Source: an uncultured Lachnospiraceae bacterium
Lineage (GTDB): Bacteria > Bacillota > Clostridia > Lachnospirales > Lachnospiraceae
Assembly: GCA_910585005.1 (NCBI GenBank)
Contig: CAJUCN010000001.1
Span: 248,001-312,000 of the forward strand
Direction: 5' to 3'
DNA length: 64,000 nucleotides
In this document: positions 36,402 to 45,129 of the stretch, piece by piece
Layout: each line of letters starts with the position of its first letter
Numbering within the stretch: position 1 is the stretch's first letter
The notes under the pieces: generated by a model
Seen by the model: only the letters and a program-made list of their open reading frames with translations
What the model was told of the DNA's origin: nothing
Databases searched by the model: none
Made by a program: the position numbers and the translations under genes

Positions 36402-38285
36402 TCATCTTGCGATCCGGTATGTCTCATACCACTTCTGGAACATCAAAAATGCCCATACCAAATGGGAATAATTTTCGCCTGTTCCTGAACCGGCATCTCC
36501 TTTTTCTAAATAAGTTGTTAAAAAATTCTGTGTATATTCAGGATCAAATATCTGTTGTTTTTTCAAAAACTCTATGCCTGAATATGATAACACTTGTTCT
36601 TTTAATGTTTCCCGAAGCCATTTATCCAGTGGAACACTAAAGCCTTTTTTCGGCCTGTCCATCAACCCCCTGGGAAGATATTGATATGTGAGATCCTTTA
36701 AGATCTTTTTCCCTACTCCTTTTTCATATTTAAAACTGTGGGGAAGGGACAAGGAATACTCCATCACTCTCTGATCCAAAATAGGACACCTTGTCTCCAG
36801 GGAATACTTCATAGAAGCCCTGTCCACTTTACACAAAATATCTCCCGGCAGGTAAGTCTCCATATCAAGCAGCATCCTTCTGATCTGCCAGTTCTTTTCC
36901 CCGTACCTGGATTCAAATTCGTACAGACAGGGAACAGGTCTCTCCCCTTCCTGTCCAAGTACCATGCGCTTTGCCACTTTCTGATAGTTTCCCGCGCCAA
37001 ACTGGGTTTTCGTTTCCTTATCCCTGTTGCCGGCGATCATCCGCACCTTAAAGGGATATCGATCCATGATATGAAAGAGGTTCCCTATTACCCCCGCTGC
37101 CTCACCAATGCCATCCAAAAGCTGGGCCTGTCTAACTTTCTCATAAGTCTGGTAACCACAAAAAAATTCGTCTCCCCCGTCACCGGAAAGGGCTACCGTC
37201 ACCTGCTCCCTTGCCAGTTTTGCCACCAACATAGAGGGAATTTGGGAAGAATCCGCAAAGGGTTCATCATAGGTAACCGGAAGGCTCTCCACCATCCCTA
37301 ACAAATCCTGTTCCGACACCACCAGTTCCCTATGATCACAGCCCAGATACTTTGCCACTTCCCTGGCATACCCTGCCTCATTGTATGTTTCTTCACAAAA
37401 CCCAATGGAAAAGGTTTTTACCGGGGCAGGCGATACCTGCTGTGCAATAGCCGTCACCAGAGAAGAGTCAAAACCGCCGCTAAGAAAGCTCCCCACAGGG
37501 ACATCGGCCACTAACCGGTCGCTGACAGCCCCCTGCAAAAGAGCAAGCAGGTGTTCTTTCGCCTCCTCATAGCTGCCGGAAAACCGCCCTTTCCTTTCCT
37601 GATAAACCTTTTTGATATCCCAATAGCGGTACGCTTCTTTCTTCCCGCCGCAAAAGCTTACGACCTGCCCCGGTTCCACTTTATTTATTCCCTCAAAGAT
37701 ACTATCCGGCTCACAGATATACTGCTGATACAAAAACCGGGAAATTACTTCCCTACGAACCGAAGCGTCAAATCCAGGATAATTCATAATAGGCTTTAAC
37801 TCTGAGGCAAATACCAGATTTCCATCCTTGATCCAATAATACAGTGGTTTTTTTCCTATTCTGTCACGGACAAGATATAGAGTATCCTTCTTTCTGTCAA
37901 AAACAGCAATGGCAAACATGCCCTCCAACCTTTCTACACAGGAGATCCCCCACCGCTGATAAGCCGCAAGGATCACTTCCGTATCGCAGGTCGATACAAA
38001 AGGATAATCAGACAAGGTTTCCTTGATCCTGCCAAAATTGTATATTTCCCCGTTAAAGACAATTACGATACTGCCATCCGCTGATTCCATCGGTTGATGG
38101 CCTAAGGGCGACAGATCCAGAATCGCCAGCCTGCGCTGGGCCATTCCCACACAGTATCCCGCTCCTGCCTGATACAGGTACGCTCCATGATCATCCGGCC
38201 CCCGATGGTACATGGTGTCATTCATTTCCTGCAATTCTTCCCGGGTTATCCTGTTTTTACTAAAAAATCCACATATTCCACACAT
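36402..38285 (-). CDS. asnB: AsnB-type glutamine amidotransferase/synthetase
   Basis: 627 aa when started at 38285, the ATG that exposes Cys2 (MCGICGFF), as required for glutaminase activity; AGAGGA lies 5 nt before it. HRGPDDHG, VFNGEIYN and SGDGGDE complete the N-terminal and ATP sites, and LSGGFDSS is the pyrophosphate loop. It is a divergent paralog of 32298-34169. Likely role: glutamine-dependent amidation of a sugar carboxylate such as GalNAcA, by analogy with WbpS. True asparagine synthesis cannot be excluded. Confidence 0.9.
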   Translation of the reverse strand: MCGICGFFSKNRITREELQEMNDTMYHRGPDDHGAYLYQAGAGYCVGMAQRRLAILDLSPLGHQPMESADGSIVIVFNGEIYNFGRIKETLSDYPFVSTCDTEVILAAYQRWGISCVERLEGMFAIAVFDRKKDTLYLVRDRIGKKPLYYWIKDGNLVFASELKPIMNYPGFDASVRREVISRFLYQQYICEPDSIFEGINKVEPGQVVSFCGGKKEAYRYWDIKKVYQERKGRFSGSYEEAKEHLLALLQGAVSDRLVADVPVGSFLSGGFDSSLVTAIAQQVSPAPVKTFSIGFCEETYNEAGYAREVAKYLGCDHRELVVSEQDLLGMVESLPVTYDEPFADSSQIPSMLVAKLAREQVTVALSGDGGDEFFCGYQTYEKVRQAQLLDGIGEAAGVIGNLFHIMDRYPFKVRMIAGNRDKETKTQFGAGNYQKVAKRMVLGQEGERPVPCLYEFESRYGEKNWQIRRMLLDMETYLPGDILCKVDRASMKYSLETRCPILDQRVMEYSLSLPHSFKYEKGVGKKILKDLTYQYLPRGLMDRPKKGFSVPLDKWLRETLKEQVLSYSGIEFLKKQQIFDPEYTQNFLTTYLEKGDAGSGTGENYSHLVWAFLMFQKWYETYRIAR

Positions 38286-38315
38286 ACAGATCCTCTGATC
38301 CTTTCCCACCGTCTT

Positions 38316-39503
38316 CTACCATGTATCTATACAGGAAAGCAGCCTTTTTAAATAGGCTTCCTTTGAAAAATCTCTTGCCCGCTCTAACCCATGTTTCCGG
38401 TACTTTTCCGTAAGCGCTTGATCTGTAAGCAGCCCAAGGACTGCCTTGGCAAGTTTCTCCTGTGACTGGTCAAGCACAATTTCTTCCTTTTCCTCATCCT
38501 TCCATTTGACGCTCAGATCCTTTCTTTCCGAAAGCCTGGGTGTAAGAATCCCAAAATCAGCAAAATAAATCTCCTCTTTTTTCTCCGCCGCCTGCCAGTC
38601 TTTATTTAAAATTTCCGCCGGCCCTGACAGACAGTTTACAGACACAACAGGCAGAGACAACGATAGCGCCTCCACAAGGGCGTTGGGCAGTCCCTCGCTT
38701 AAAGAAGTAAGAAGATAGAGGTCTGCCATACGCAGATAAGGAAAGGGATTTTTCTTAAGGCCCGTAAACAATACCCGGTCCCTGATTCCCAGCTCCCCGG
38801 CAAGCTTTTGGTATTCTTCAAAGCATCCTTCCCCAATGATGGCCAGCCTGGTATGTTCCTCCTTTTCGTGGATCTTACGAAACACCTTTAACAAATGCCA
38901 AAAACCCTTCACATCGTCTTCACGCCCCATAGATACCAAAACCCGGTCTTCCGTTTGAAAAAACGTCAAGTCTTCTTCCTGCCCCTGAAGGCTTCGTTCT
39001 AAAATCTCGTCAATATCACAAGGATTCCAAAGAGTTTGTATCTTTTCAAATCCATACCGTGCAACTGCCAGTTCCGTCATCTTCTTGGAGCAGCAAAAGA
39101 TCTGATCCGTAAAGCGTCCAACCAGCTTCATATAAAACCCTTCTTTTATCTCCTCAAAGGAATGACATGCCGCAATCTTATGCCTGGCCCCAAAACTCAA
39201 GGCATTGGCTATATTGGCTGTCATCCCGAAACTGTAAGAAATATCCGTATTTAATTTTCGCTGCAAACGGCTAAGCTTTATGCATCTTCTCAGTATATTT
39301 ACTGCTTTTCCCAATTTTCCTGCCCGGGCAGCAAGCTTTAAATCGATAACAGATAAGCCTGAAATGTCAAAGGCAATATCTTCCATGGAAAATACCACAA
39401 TCACGACTTCACATTTCTTTTGAAGAAGCCGGGCCGTCATCACGCAAATCCGCTCAAATCCTCCTTGATGGAGCATGGGCGTTATCAACATCACCTTTTT
39501 CAT
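38316..39503 (-). CDS. GT4-family glycosyltransferase
   Basis: 395 aa: ITPMLHQGGFERICVMTARL, VLVSMGREDDVKGF, the EGLPNALVEALSLSLP (EX7E) region. An insertion of about 40 charged residues near 320-350 (KDWQAAEKKEE, KWKDEEKEE) separates the final helix block; this is not common in the family. It overlaps the upstream GT4 by ATGA. Substrate unknown. Confidence 0.88.
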   Translation of the reverse strand: MKKVMLITPMLHQGGFERICVMTARLLQKKCEVVIVVFSMEDIAFDISGLSVIDLKLAARAGKLGKAVNILRRCIKLSRLQRKLNTDISYSFGMTANIANALSFGARHKIAACHSFEEIKEGFYMKLVGRFTDQIFCCSKKMTELAVARYGFEKIQTLWNPCDIDEILERSLQGQEEDLTFFQTEDRVLVSMGREDDVKGFWHLLKVFRKIHEKEEHTRLAIIGEGCFEEYQKLAGELGIRDRVLFTGLKKNPFPYLRMADLYLLTSLSEGLPNALVEALSLSLPVVSVNCLSGPAEILNKDWQAAEKKEEIYFADFGILTPRLSERKDLSVKWKDEEKEEIVLDQSQEKLAKAVLGLLTDQALTEKYRKHGLERARDFSKEAYLKRLLSCIDTW

Positions 39504-40651
39504 TCAAAACTCCCCGTCTCGTAAAACTTCATCATTTTTTCCGCCTGCCGCTTTACATCAAAGCCTGCCTGGGCAATCTCTTTCCCGTGGCCCCGCCGCA
39601 CATATTCCTTCGTCTGCACCACATAGGATGCCCACTTCCCGGCATCCTCCTTAATATCCATGGACTTCACCAGATCCGTTACCAAAACCTCCTTACAGAT
39701 GCTGTCAGAAATCAGACAGCGAAGTCCCGCTGCCTGTGCTTCTAAGACTGTTCCCGGAAGCCCCTCATATCTGGAAGGATAAATAAAGTAATCCATTGCC
39801 TGGTAATACTCCCATACATTCCCTTTTCTTCCTGCAAAAAATACTTTTTCACTAATTCCAAGCTCTCCGGCCAGCTTTCTGATCTCTTCCATGCCTGCCC
39901 CATCGCCCAAAAGCAGCAGCACATAATCTTTTTGGTCCGGATGTTCTTCCTCCCCTGTTTTCACCGTCTCCTGCATACACAGGGATGCAAACACCTGCAG
40001 CAGATATTCATGGTTTTTTGCGTAGTGGAACCGCCCCACATGGCCTACCACATAGTTCCCTTCAACCCCCAGCTCTCTTCTTATCTTTTCACGGATCCCC
40101 GGATCATACTCAAACTTACCGCTCTCTATTGCATTCGGTACAAAGGTCGTCTTTCCCTCCTTAACGGCCTTTCCTCCAAAAACCGATATCCCTGCAAGTT
40201 CAGAACAGGTAAACATATAATCCGTTTTTTCCGGAAGATTCCGCCGTAAATACCTGGTAAGGATCCCCTTGATCCCTTGATCCACCCCCGCGCTCCTTGC
40301 ATGGGCAATCGTGACCGGAATACCTGCACTCTTTGCAAGGGGAAGATAAATTGCCGCAGTGCTTGTCATATGCCCCTGGATCATCTGATATTCGTGATGC
40401 TGGCCAAAAAATCTTTTCAGTTCATGGACATAAGTAAAATAATTATAAATGCGAAAACGGGGAACACGGTATACCCGCCCTCCCAATGCCGTGATTTCCT
40501 TATCATAATAACCTTCCCTGGCGGTATGTACAAGAAAATCAAACTGTACCCTGCCCCTGTCAATATGGCGGTACAGATCCATAATACGGCTCTCCGCCCC
40601 TCCTAAATTGGTATTTCCTAAAACATGTAAGATCCGCACAGTACTTTCCAT
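39500..40651 (-). CDS. GT4-family glycosyltransferase (EpsF-like)
   Basis: 383 aa: LHVLGNTNLGGAESRIMDLY, GHMTSTAAIY, VVGHVGRFHYAKNH and YEGLPGTVLEAQAAGL. This pattern is common in Firmicutes exopolysaccharide GT4 enzymes of the EpsF/CapM type. GGAGG lies eight nt before the ATG, and the gene starts 5 nt after a membrane-protein gene. It presumably extends the lipid-linked oligosaccharide in the cytoplasm. Linkage not predictable. Confidence 0.89.
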   Translation of the reverse strand: MESTVRILHVLGNTNLGGAESRIMDLYRHIDRGRVQFDFLVHTAREGYYDKEITALGGRVYRVPRFRIYNYFTYVHELKRFFGQHHEYQMIQGHMTSTAAIYLPLAKSAGIPVTIAHARSAGVDQGIKGILTRYLRRNLPEKTDYMFTCSELAGISVFGGKAVKEGKTTFVPNAIESGKFEYDPGIREKIRRELGVEGNYVVGHVGRFHYAKNHEYLLQVFASLCMQETVKTGEEEHPDQKDYVLLLLGDGAGMEEIRKLAGELGISEKVFFAGRKGNVWEYYQAMDYFIYPSRYEGLPGTVLEAQAAGLRCLISDSICKEVLVTDLVKSMDIKEDAGKWASYVVQTKEYVRRGHGKEIAQAGFDVKRQAEKMMKFYETGSFE

Positions 40652-40656
40652 ATGAC

Positions 40657-42012
40657 CTACCTCCCACGGTCTTTTCTAAAAGATCTGTCCAACATTGCTA
40701 TCAGACTCATATAAAATAATGGCATATTATATATGGTATATCTTGTCTGACAAAAAATCACCAGAGATACCAAAGATACATTCACCAGAATCGAAAGAAA
40801 AGTCCATATGGCAAATGTTGCCGTTTTCCCTTCCTTCCCTCTTTTTACCAGTAAAACAACCATGATCAGATAAAACAAATAAACAGCCCCGCTATAATAA
40901 ATAAAAACAACATGATACTGGGACACTGTCAGGATCAGCCCTGCCAAAAAATTATCTGCAAAAATGCCAAGCACCTCCGAAAAATGTGCAGGTATCACAG
41001 CACGGCTGATCTCCTTCATAATTTGGTCTGCATATTCGCTGATCCGCTCCTGCCTGCATTCATAGTTCCCCTGTACATGAGAATTGACCATGGGCCACAT
41101 GGTATCAATCTGGATATGGTCATAATGATCCCCAAAATGGGAAACCCTGTTAGACCATCCCTGCCCTGCACTGTTTCTCAAGTATCCCTGTTCCTCGCAC
41201 TGCCCCCAAATCTCTCCGAACAGCTCCTTGACCTGCGGGTCTTCTATCAAAATAACGTCTTCTTCTGTTGCCGTATAAAAAGCAACTGTTGTTATGAAAC
41301 GCACATCACCGGAATGGATCACCTTTTCCCCCCGCACCATATAGTTATATCCAATGTCAAGTATTGCACTGGCGCCCAAAACCAGGACAATGCTTCCTGT
41401 CACAGTAAGCAGGCCATAAGTCAGGCTTTTTTTCCGCACGGCAATAAAAAGGATGGAGAAAACCAGCATCATTAATGCGATAATCATCTGCTTTCTTGCA
41501 GATATCATGAAAAAACACAGTCCCATGCACCATACCAGGCTTTTTTGCCTTTGGTGGTAGACATACTCCAGTAAATGCCTGAAAAAAATCAAATACAGGG
41601 AAATTGTGATCCCTTCTGTCAAGATACTATTGGAATACATGGAACCCCGCCTTGCAGCAAACCGGCACAAGAATGAAACCGCCAATGGCATCCCTAAAAT
41701 GAAAAAAGCTCCAGCCTTTGAAAGCTTCAGTTCCATTTTCAAATACTTGGTCAGTACAAATGCCGCCGCTGCCGCTAAAAGACTCTGAAAAAGCACTACG
41801 AAATATAAATCAATCCCTTCCGGAAACGCCTTAAAAATAATGCGGGCAAAAGCAAGCAGCAAAGGGTAGAGAGGTTCCCTGGAACTTTGCATACTAATAT
41901 AAGACGGGGAATCCACACAAATCACCGGGCCATCAAAAAAAGCAAAGAATAAATAAAAAGAAAAGCAAAGAAATAAGCTTACAACCGTAAAGCGATCCGC
42001 TTTTTTTATCAT
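40657..42012 (-). CDS. Polytopic membrane protein, putative GT-C glycosyltransferase
   Basis: 451 aa with about ten membrane helices. The first outer loop contains CVDSPSYISMQSSREPLYPLLL: an acidic residue followed by an arginine/proline motif, as in GT39/GT83-like enzymes that use polyprenyl-phosphate sugars. A large soluble loop lies near residues 230-320. No family name can be assigned with confidence. It lies between the DUF2334 deacetylase and a GT4, with GGAGG seven nt before the ATG. An extracytoplasmic side-sugar transfer role is inferred. Confidence 0.6.
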   Translation of the reverse strand: MIKKADRFTVVSLFLCFSFYLFFAFFDGPVICVDSPSYISMQSSREPLYPLLLAFARIIFKAFPEGIDLYFVVLFQSLLAAAAAFVLTKYLKMELKLSKAGAFFILGMPLAVSFLCRFAARRGSMYSNSILTEGITISLYLIFFRHLLEYVYHQRQKSLVWCMGLCFFMISARKQMIIALMMLVFSILFIAVRKKSLTYGLLTVTGSIVLVLGASAILDIGYNYMVRGEKVIHSGDVRFITTVAFYTATEEDVILIEDPQVKELFGEIWGQCEEQGYLRNSAGQGWSNRVSHFGDHYDHIQIDTMWPMVNSHVQGNYECRQERISEYADQIMKEISRAVIPAHFSEVLGIFADNFLAGLILTVSQYHVVFIYYSGAVYLFYLIMVVLLVKRGKEGKTATFAIWTFLSILVNVSLVSLVIFCQTRYTIYNMPLFYMSLIAMLDRSFRKDRGR

Positions 42013-42029
42013 CTGCTTTCCTCCAATCC

Positions 42030-42770
42030 TTAAGTAATCTTCACAAGAAAGTATTTTGCCTTAGCTAATAAAAACTCCCTGTATCTTCCTACTGCGCCTC
42101 TGCGGGCTGCTTTCACATTTAAGTATTCCCCATAAGGGATCCATTGTGCCTCTTTTTCCTGAAAATATCTCTCATACCGTTCCATATCCTCCTGACTGTT
42201 TGTCCCGGTATGGACTACCATCGTGGAATAGCCGCTCTTTTTCTTCATTGTACTTGACATACGAAAAGAAATGGGATAAAAGATAAGCCCTTTGTATTCG
42301 TAGGGACAGCTTCCAAACCCATCCGTAAGCCCCTTAAACCCCGTATCCTTAAGAGCCTTTAAAGTACTTAGGTCATAGGAATGTGCCGGCGGCATAAAAA
42401 GATCTGTGAAAACCCCGTTTTCCTCCAATATCTTTTTCCCTTCTCCTAACATCTTTCTTTGCACCGGATAAGGAACCCCAGCAAACTCCGAAAAATTATT
42501 TAAGGGGAATAATCCGCCCTTTTGGGTTGTATAGATATGCTGGTAGCCATGCATTGCCACTACCCAGCCCTGATCCTGCAGGTTTCGGATATAGGCCCAA
42601 AAATCCTCTGGCCTGCCTTTGCCGCTTCCCTGCAGGTTTTCATCTTTATTTTGGGGAACTACCCCAATAAGCGGCTTCACCTGATACCGGTCAAGAAGTT
42701 CCTTAAAACATAAGAAACCTTCCCAATCCATATCAGGTGTTATGTCATCTAATCTCACTGCAATTTTCAC
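42030..42770 (-). CDS. DUF2334-type polysaccharide deacetylase-like protein
   Basis: 246 aa, no signal peptide, so cytoplasmic. RLDDITPDMD (metal Asp), MHGYQHIY (HxxxH) and PPAHSYD reproduce the NodB-fold metal site as found in DUF2334. Cytoplasmic action on a lipid-linked sugar, rather than on exported polymer, is likely. Translation starts at GTG (42770) directly after the TAA of the WbpP-like gene, with GGAG nine nt upstream. It follows the GalNAcA synthesis pair, so an N-acetylated hexosamine or uronate is a reasonable but untested substrate. Confidence 0.8.
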   Translation of the reverse strand: MKIAVRLDDITPDMDWEGFLCFKELLDRYQVKPLIGVVPQNKDENLQGSGKGRPEDFWAYIRNLQDQGWVVAMHGYQHIYTTQKGGLFPLNNFSEFAGVPYPVQRKMLGEGKKILEENGVFTDLFMPPAHSYDLSTLKALKDTGFKGLTDGFGSCPYEYKGLIFYPISFRMSSTMKKKSGYSTMVVHTGTNSQEDMERYERYFQEKEAQWIPYGEYLNVKAARRGAVGRYREFLLAKAKYFLVKIT

Positions 42771-43745
42771 TTACAGATTCTCCTTATACCAGCCGATCGC
42801 AAGGCTGATCCCCTTTGCAAAATCATATTCCGGGTCATACCCCAAAAGTTCCCTTGCCTTACTGATATCCGCATTGGAATCTTTGATATCCCCTGCCCGG
42901 TCCGGCCCGAAACAAGGCTCCACATCCTTCCCAAGAGCTTTACAAAGCTCATCATACACGTCAATCAAATATTCCCGTCCTCCTGCGCCAATATTAAACG
43001 CTTCACCTGCCGCCGAAGAAGGCGCAAGACAGGCTTTCAGATTTGCCTCAATCACATTGTCAATATAGGTAAAATCCCTGGATTGTCTGCCATCCCCATT
43101 GATGGTAGGTCTCTCCCCATCCATAAGCTGCTTGATAAACTTAGGGATCACCGCCGCATAGACTCCTTCCGGATCCTGTCTTCTTCCAAACACATTAAAA
43201 TAGCGCAGGCCATAGGTATCCAGTCCATACAGTGCCTTATAAAGCCTTCCATATTCCTCATCTACCCGTTTCGTCAATGCATAGGGCGAAAGAAGCTTTC
43301 CCTCCTTGCCTTCTTTTTTGGGCAATACCGGATGATCTCCATAGACAGAAGAGCTGGACGCATAGACAAACTTCTTTACCCCATTTTGCCGGGATGCCTC
43401 CATCATGTTTAGTGTTCCCCTGATATTGATCTCCTCATACAAAAGGGGCATCTCAATACTTCTGGGAACGCTGCCCCATGCTGCCTGATTCAGCACATAA
43501 TCTGCACCTTTTGCCGCTTCCATACAGGTGTCCAGATCCCTGATGTCTCCTTTTATAAAGGTAAACCCAGGGTTTTGTAAAAAAGGTTCTATATTCTCAT
43601 ATTTTCCTGTGGAAAGATTATCCAGGCATCTGACCTCATACCCCATGGAAAGAAGAGCCTCGCATAAATTAGAGCCAATAAAGCCTGCTCCTCCCGTTAC
43701 TAAAAATACACTGCCTGTTTCAAACTTTAGATCCTGATATCCCAT
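42771..43745 (-). CDS. wbpP: UDP-N-acetylhexosamine 4-epimerase (WbpP/TviC-like)
   Basis: 324-aa extended SDR enzyme: TGGAGFIGS (18-25) binds NAD; SSSSVYGDHPVLPK and Tyr155-x3-Lys159 (YALTK) form the active site. SVYGDHPxLPK is characteristic of the WbpP/TviC group, which interconverts UDP-GlcNAc/GalNAc or the corresponding uronates. It lies one nt after a WbpO-like dehydrogenase, and GGAGG overlaps the end of that gene. Together they should produce UDP-GalNAcA, as in P. aeruginosa O6 and the Vi antigen of Salmonella. Confidence 0.92.
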   Translation of the reverse strand: MGYQDLKFETGSVFLVTGGAGFIGSNLCEALLSMGYEVRCLDNLSTGKYENIEPFLQNPGFTFIKGDIRDLDTCMEAAKGADYVLNQAAWGSVPRSIEMPLLYEEINIRGTLNMMEASRQNGVKKFVYASSSSVYGDHPVLPKKEGKEGKLLSPYALTKRVDEEYGRLYKALYGLDTYGLRYFNVFGRRQDPEGVYAAVIPKFIKQLMDGERPTINGDGRQSRDFTYIDNVIEANLKACLAPSSAAGEAFNIGAGGREYLIDVYDELCKALGKDVEPCFGPDRAGDIKDSNADISKARELLGYDPEYDFAKGISLAIGWYKENL

Positions 43746-43746
43746 T

Positions 43747-45063
43747 TTACAGCCTCCAATAGATGTAATCCTCTGTCAGATATTCTTCCCTCATAAGCAG
43801 CCCTTTAATATCCAGCAGAACCTTCTTTTCATGCTTACGATTATAAAACCTGCTTATGGCCGCCTTGTCCAAGTCTAAAAACTCCTTATGTGCCACGGCA
43901 ATAATCACCCCATCCATATCCCTCACTGCATCCATCGTCTCGAAAGTGATCCCATAAAGATTCTTTGCCTCTTCCTCATCTGCCGCCGGGTCAACGACAA
44001 TCGGTGTGATCCCGTACTCTCCAAGCTCTTTATAAATATCAATGACCTTCGTATTTCTGGTATCGGGACAATTTTCCTTAAACGTAAAGCCAAGAATTGC
44101 CACTTTCGCTTTTTTCACAGGAATGTCTGCTTTGATCAGATTTTTTACCATACTTTCCGCTACATATTTCCCCATATCATCATTGATCCGGCGGCCGGAA
44201 AGAATAATCTGGGAATGGTAGCCAAGCTCTTCCGCCTTATAAGTCAAATAGTAAGGATCCACCCCGATACAATGGCCGCCCACCAGGCCAGGATAAAATT
44301 TCAAAAAATTCCACTTTGTCCCTGCCGCTTCTAACACTGATTTGGTGTCAATGCCCATTTTATTAAAAATAATGGAAAGTTCATTCATAAACGCAATGTT
44401 GATATCTCTCTGGCTATTCTCAATGACTTTGGCAGCTTCCGCCACTTTGATTGACTGTGCACGGTGGACACCTGCTTCCACTACCAGTTCATAAACTTTT
44501 GCCACCGTATCTAATGTCTCTTCATCCATCCCTGATACGATCTTCACGATCGTCTCCAGGCGGTGGACTTTATCACCGGGATTGATCCTCTCCGGGGAAT
44601 AGCCGATCTTAAAATCTACTCCGCACTGTAATCCTGATTCCTTTTCCAGAATAGGAACACAGATCTCTTCCGTCACCCCCGGATAGACCGTGGACTCAAA
44701 CACCACCACAGATCCTTTCGTCAGGTTTTGCCCCAAGATCCGGCTGGCTCCCTCTACCGGGCTTAGATCCGGCGTGTGGTCATCATTGACTGGCGTAGGA
44801 ACGGCCACGATATGGAATTTCGCTTCCCGAAGCTTACCCGGATCCGCTGTAAATTCCACCGTCGTGCTGGCAATCACTTCATTTCCCACTTCCTTAGTAG
44901 GATCAACGCCGTTTTTATATAATGCAATCTTCTTCTCGTTTAAGTCAAACCCAACTACCTTAATCTTTTTAGCAAACGCCACTGCAATAGGCATTCCCAC
45001 ATAGCCAAGACCAACCAGTGACAGCTTCTCTTCTCCTCTTAAAAGCTTTTCGTACAGTTCCAT
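43747..45063 (-). CDS. wbpO: UDP-N-acetylhexosamine 6-dehydrogenase (WbpO/TviB-like)
   Basis: 438 aa. LVGLGYVGMPIA (16-27) binds NAD; ESTVYPG, SPERINPGD and the catalytic Cys265 in GGHCIGVDPYYLT are intact, as is GFTFKENCPDTRNTK. The sequence follows the WbpO/TviB clade closely (GTKWNF, then GRRxND), so it should oxidise UDP-GlcNAc or UDP-GalNAc to the uronate rather than UDP-glucose. It is the first gene behind the promoter at 45094-45122, with AGAAAGGA eight nt before the ATG. Confidence 0.93.
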   Translation of the reverse strand: MELYEKLLRGEEKLSLVGLGYVGMPIAVAFAKKIKVVGFDLNEKKIALYKNGVDPTKEVGNEVIASTTVEFTADPGKLREAKFHIVAVPTPVNDDHTPDLSPVEGASRILGQNLTKGSVVVFESTVYPGVTEEICVPILEKESGLQCGVDFKIGYSPERINPGDKVHRLETIVKIVSGMDEETLDTVAKVYELVVEAGVHRAQSIKVAEAAKVIENSQRDINIAFMNELSIIFNKMGIDTKSVLEAAGTKWNFLKFYPGLVGGHCIGVDPYYLTYKAEELGYHSQIILSGRRINDDMGKYVAESMVKNLIKADIPVKKAKVAILGFTFKENCPDTRNTKVIDIYKELGEYGITPIVVDPAADEEEAKNLYGITFETMDAVRDMDGVIIAVAHKEFLDLDKAAISRFYNRKHEKKVLLDIKGLLMREEYLTEDYIYWRL

Positions 45064-45093
45064 TTCTTTTATCCTTTCTTATACCATCTCTTT

Positions 45094-45122
45094 ATTTTAC
45101 CATATTTATTCCTTATCAACAA
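45094..45122 (-). promoter_or_regulatory. Extended -10 promoter for the UDP-GalNAcA unit
   Basis: Minus strand TTGTTG (45122-45117) and TAAAAT (45099-45094) are 17 nt apart. The -10 is preceded by TATGG, matching the Gram-positive extended -10 (TRTGN). The -35 is weak (3 of 6). Predicted start near 45087, giving a leader of about 24 nt with a good ribosome binding site. Located in an A/T-rich 66-nt gap. Confidence 0.65.
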
Positions 45123-45129
45123 ATTATTT

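Noticed and set aside
36738..37301. Plus-strand open frame of 187 codons
   Set aside because: Antisense to the AsnB gene, whose catalytic motifs are intact; no ribosome site or family match.
40912..41475. Plus-strand open frame of 187 codons
   Set aside because: Antisense to a membrane-protein gene; shadow frame.
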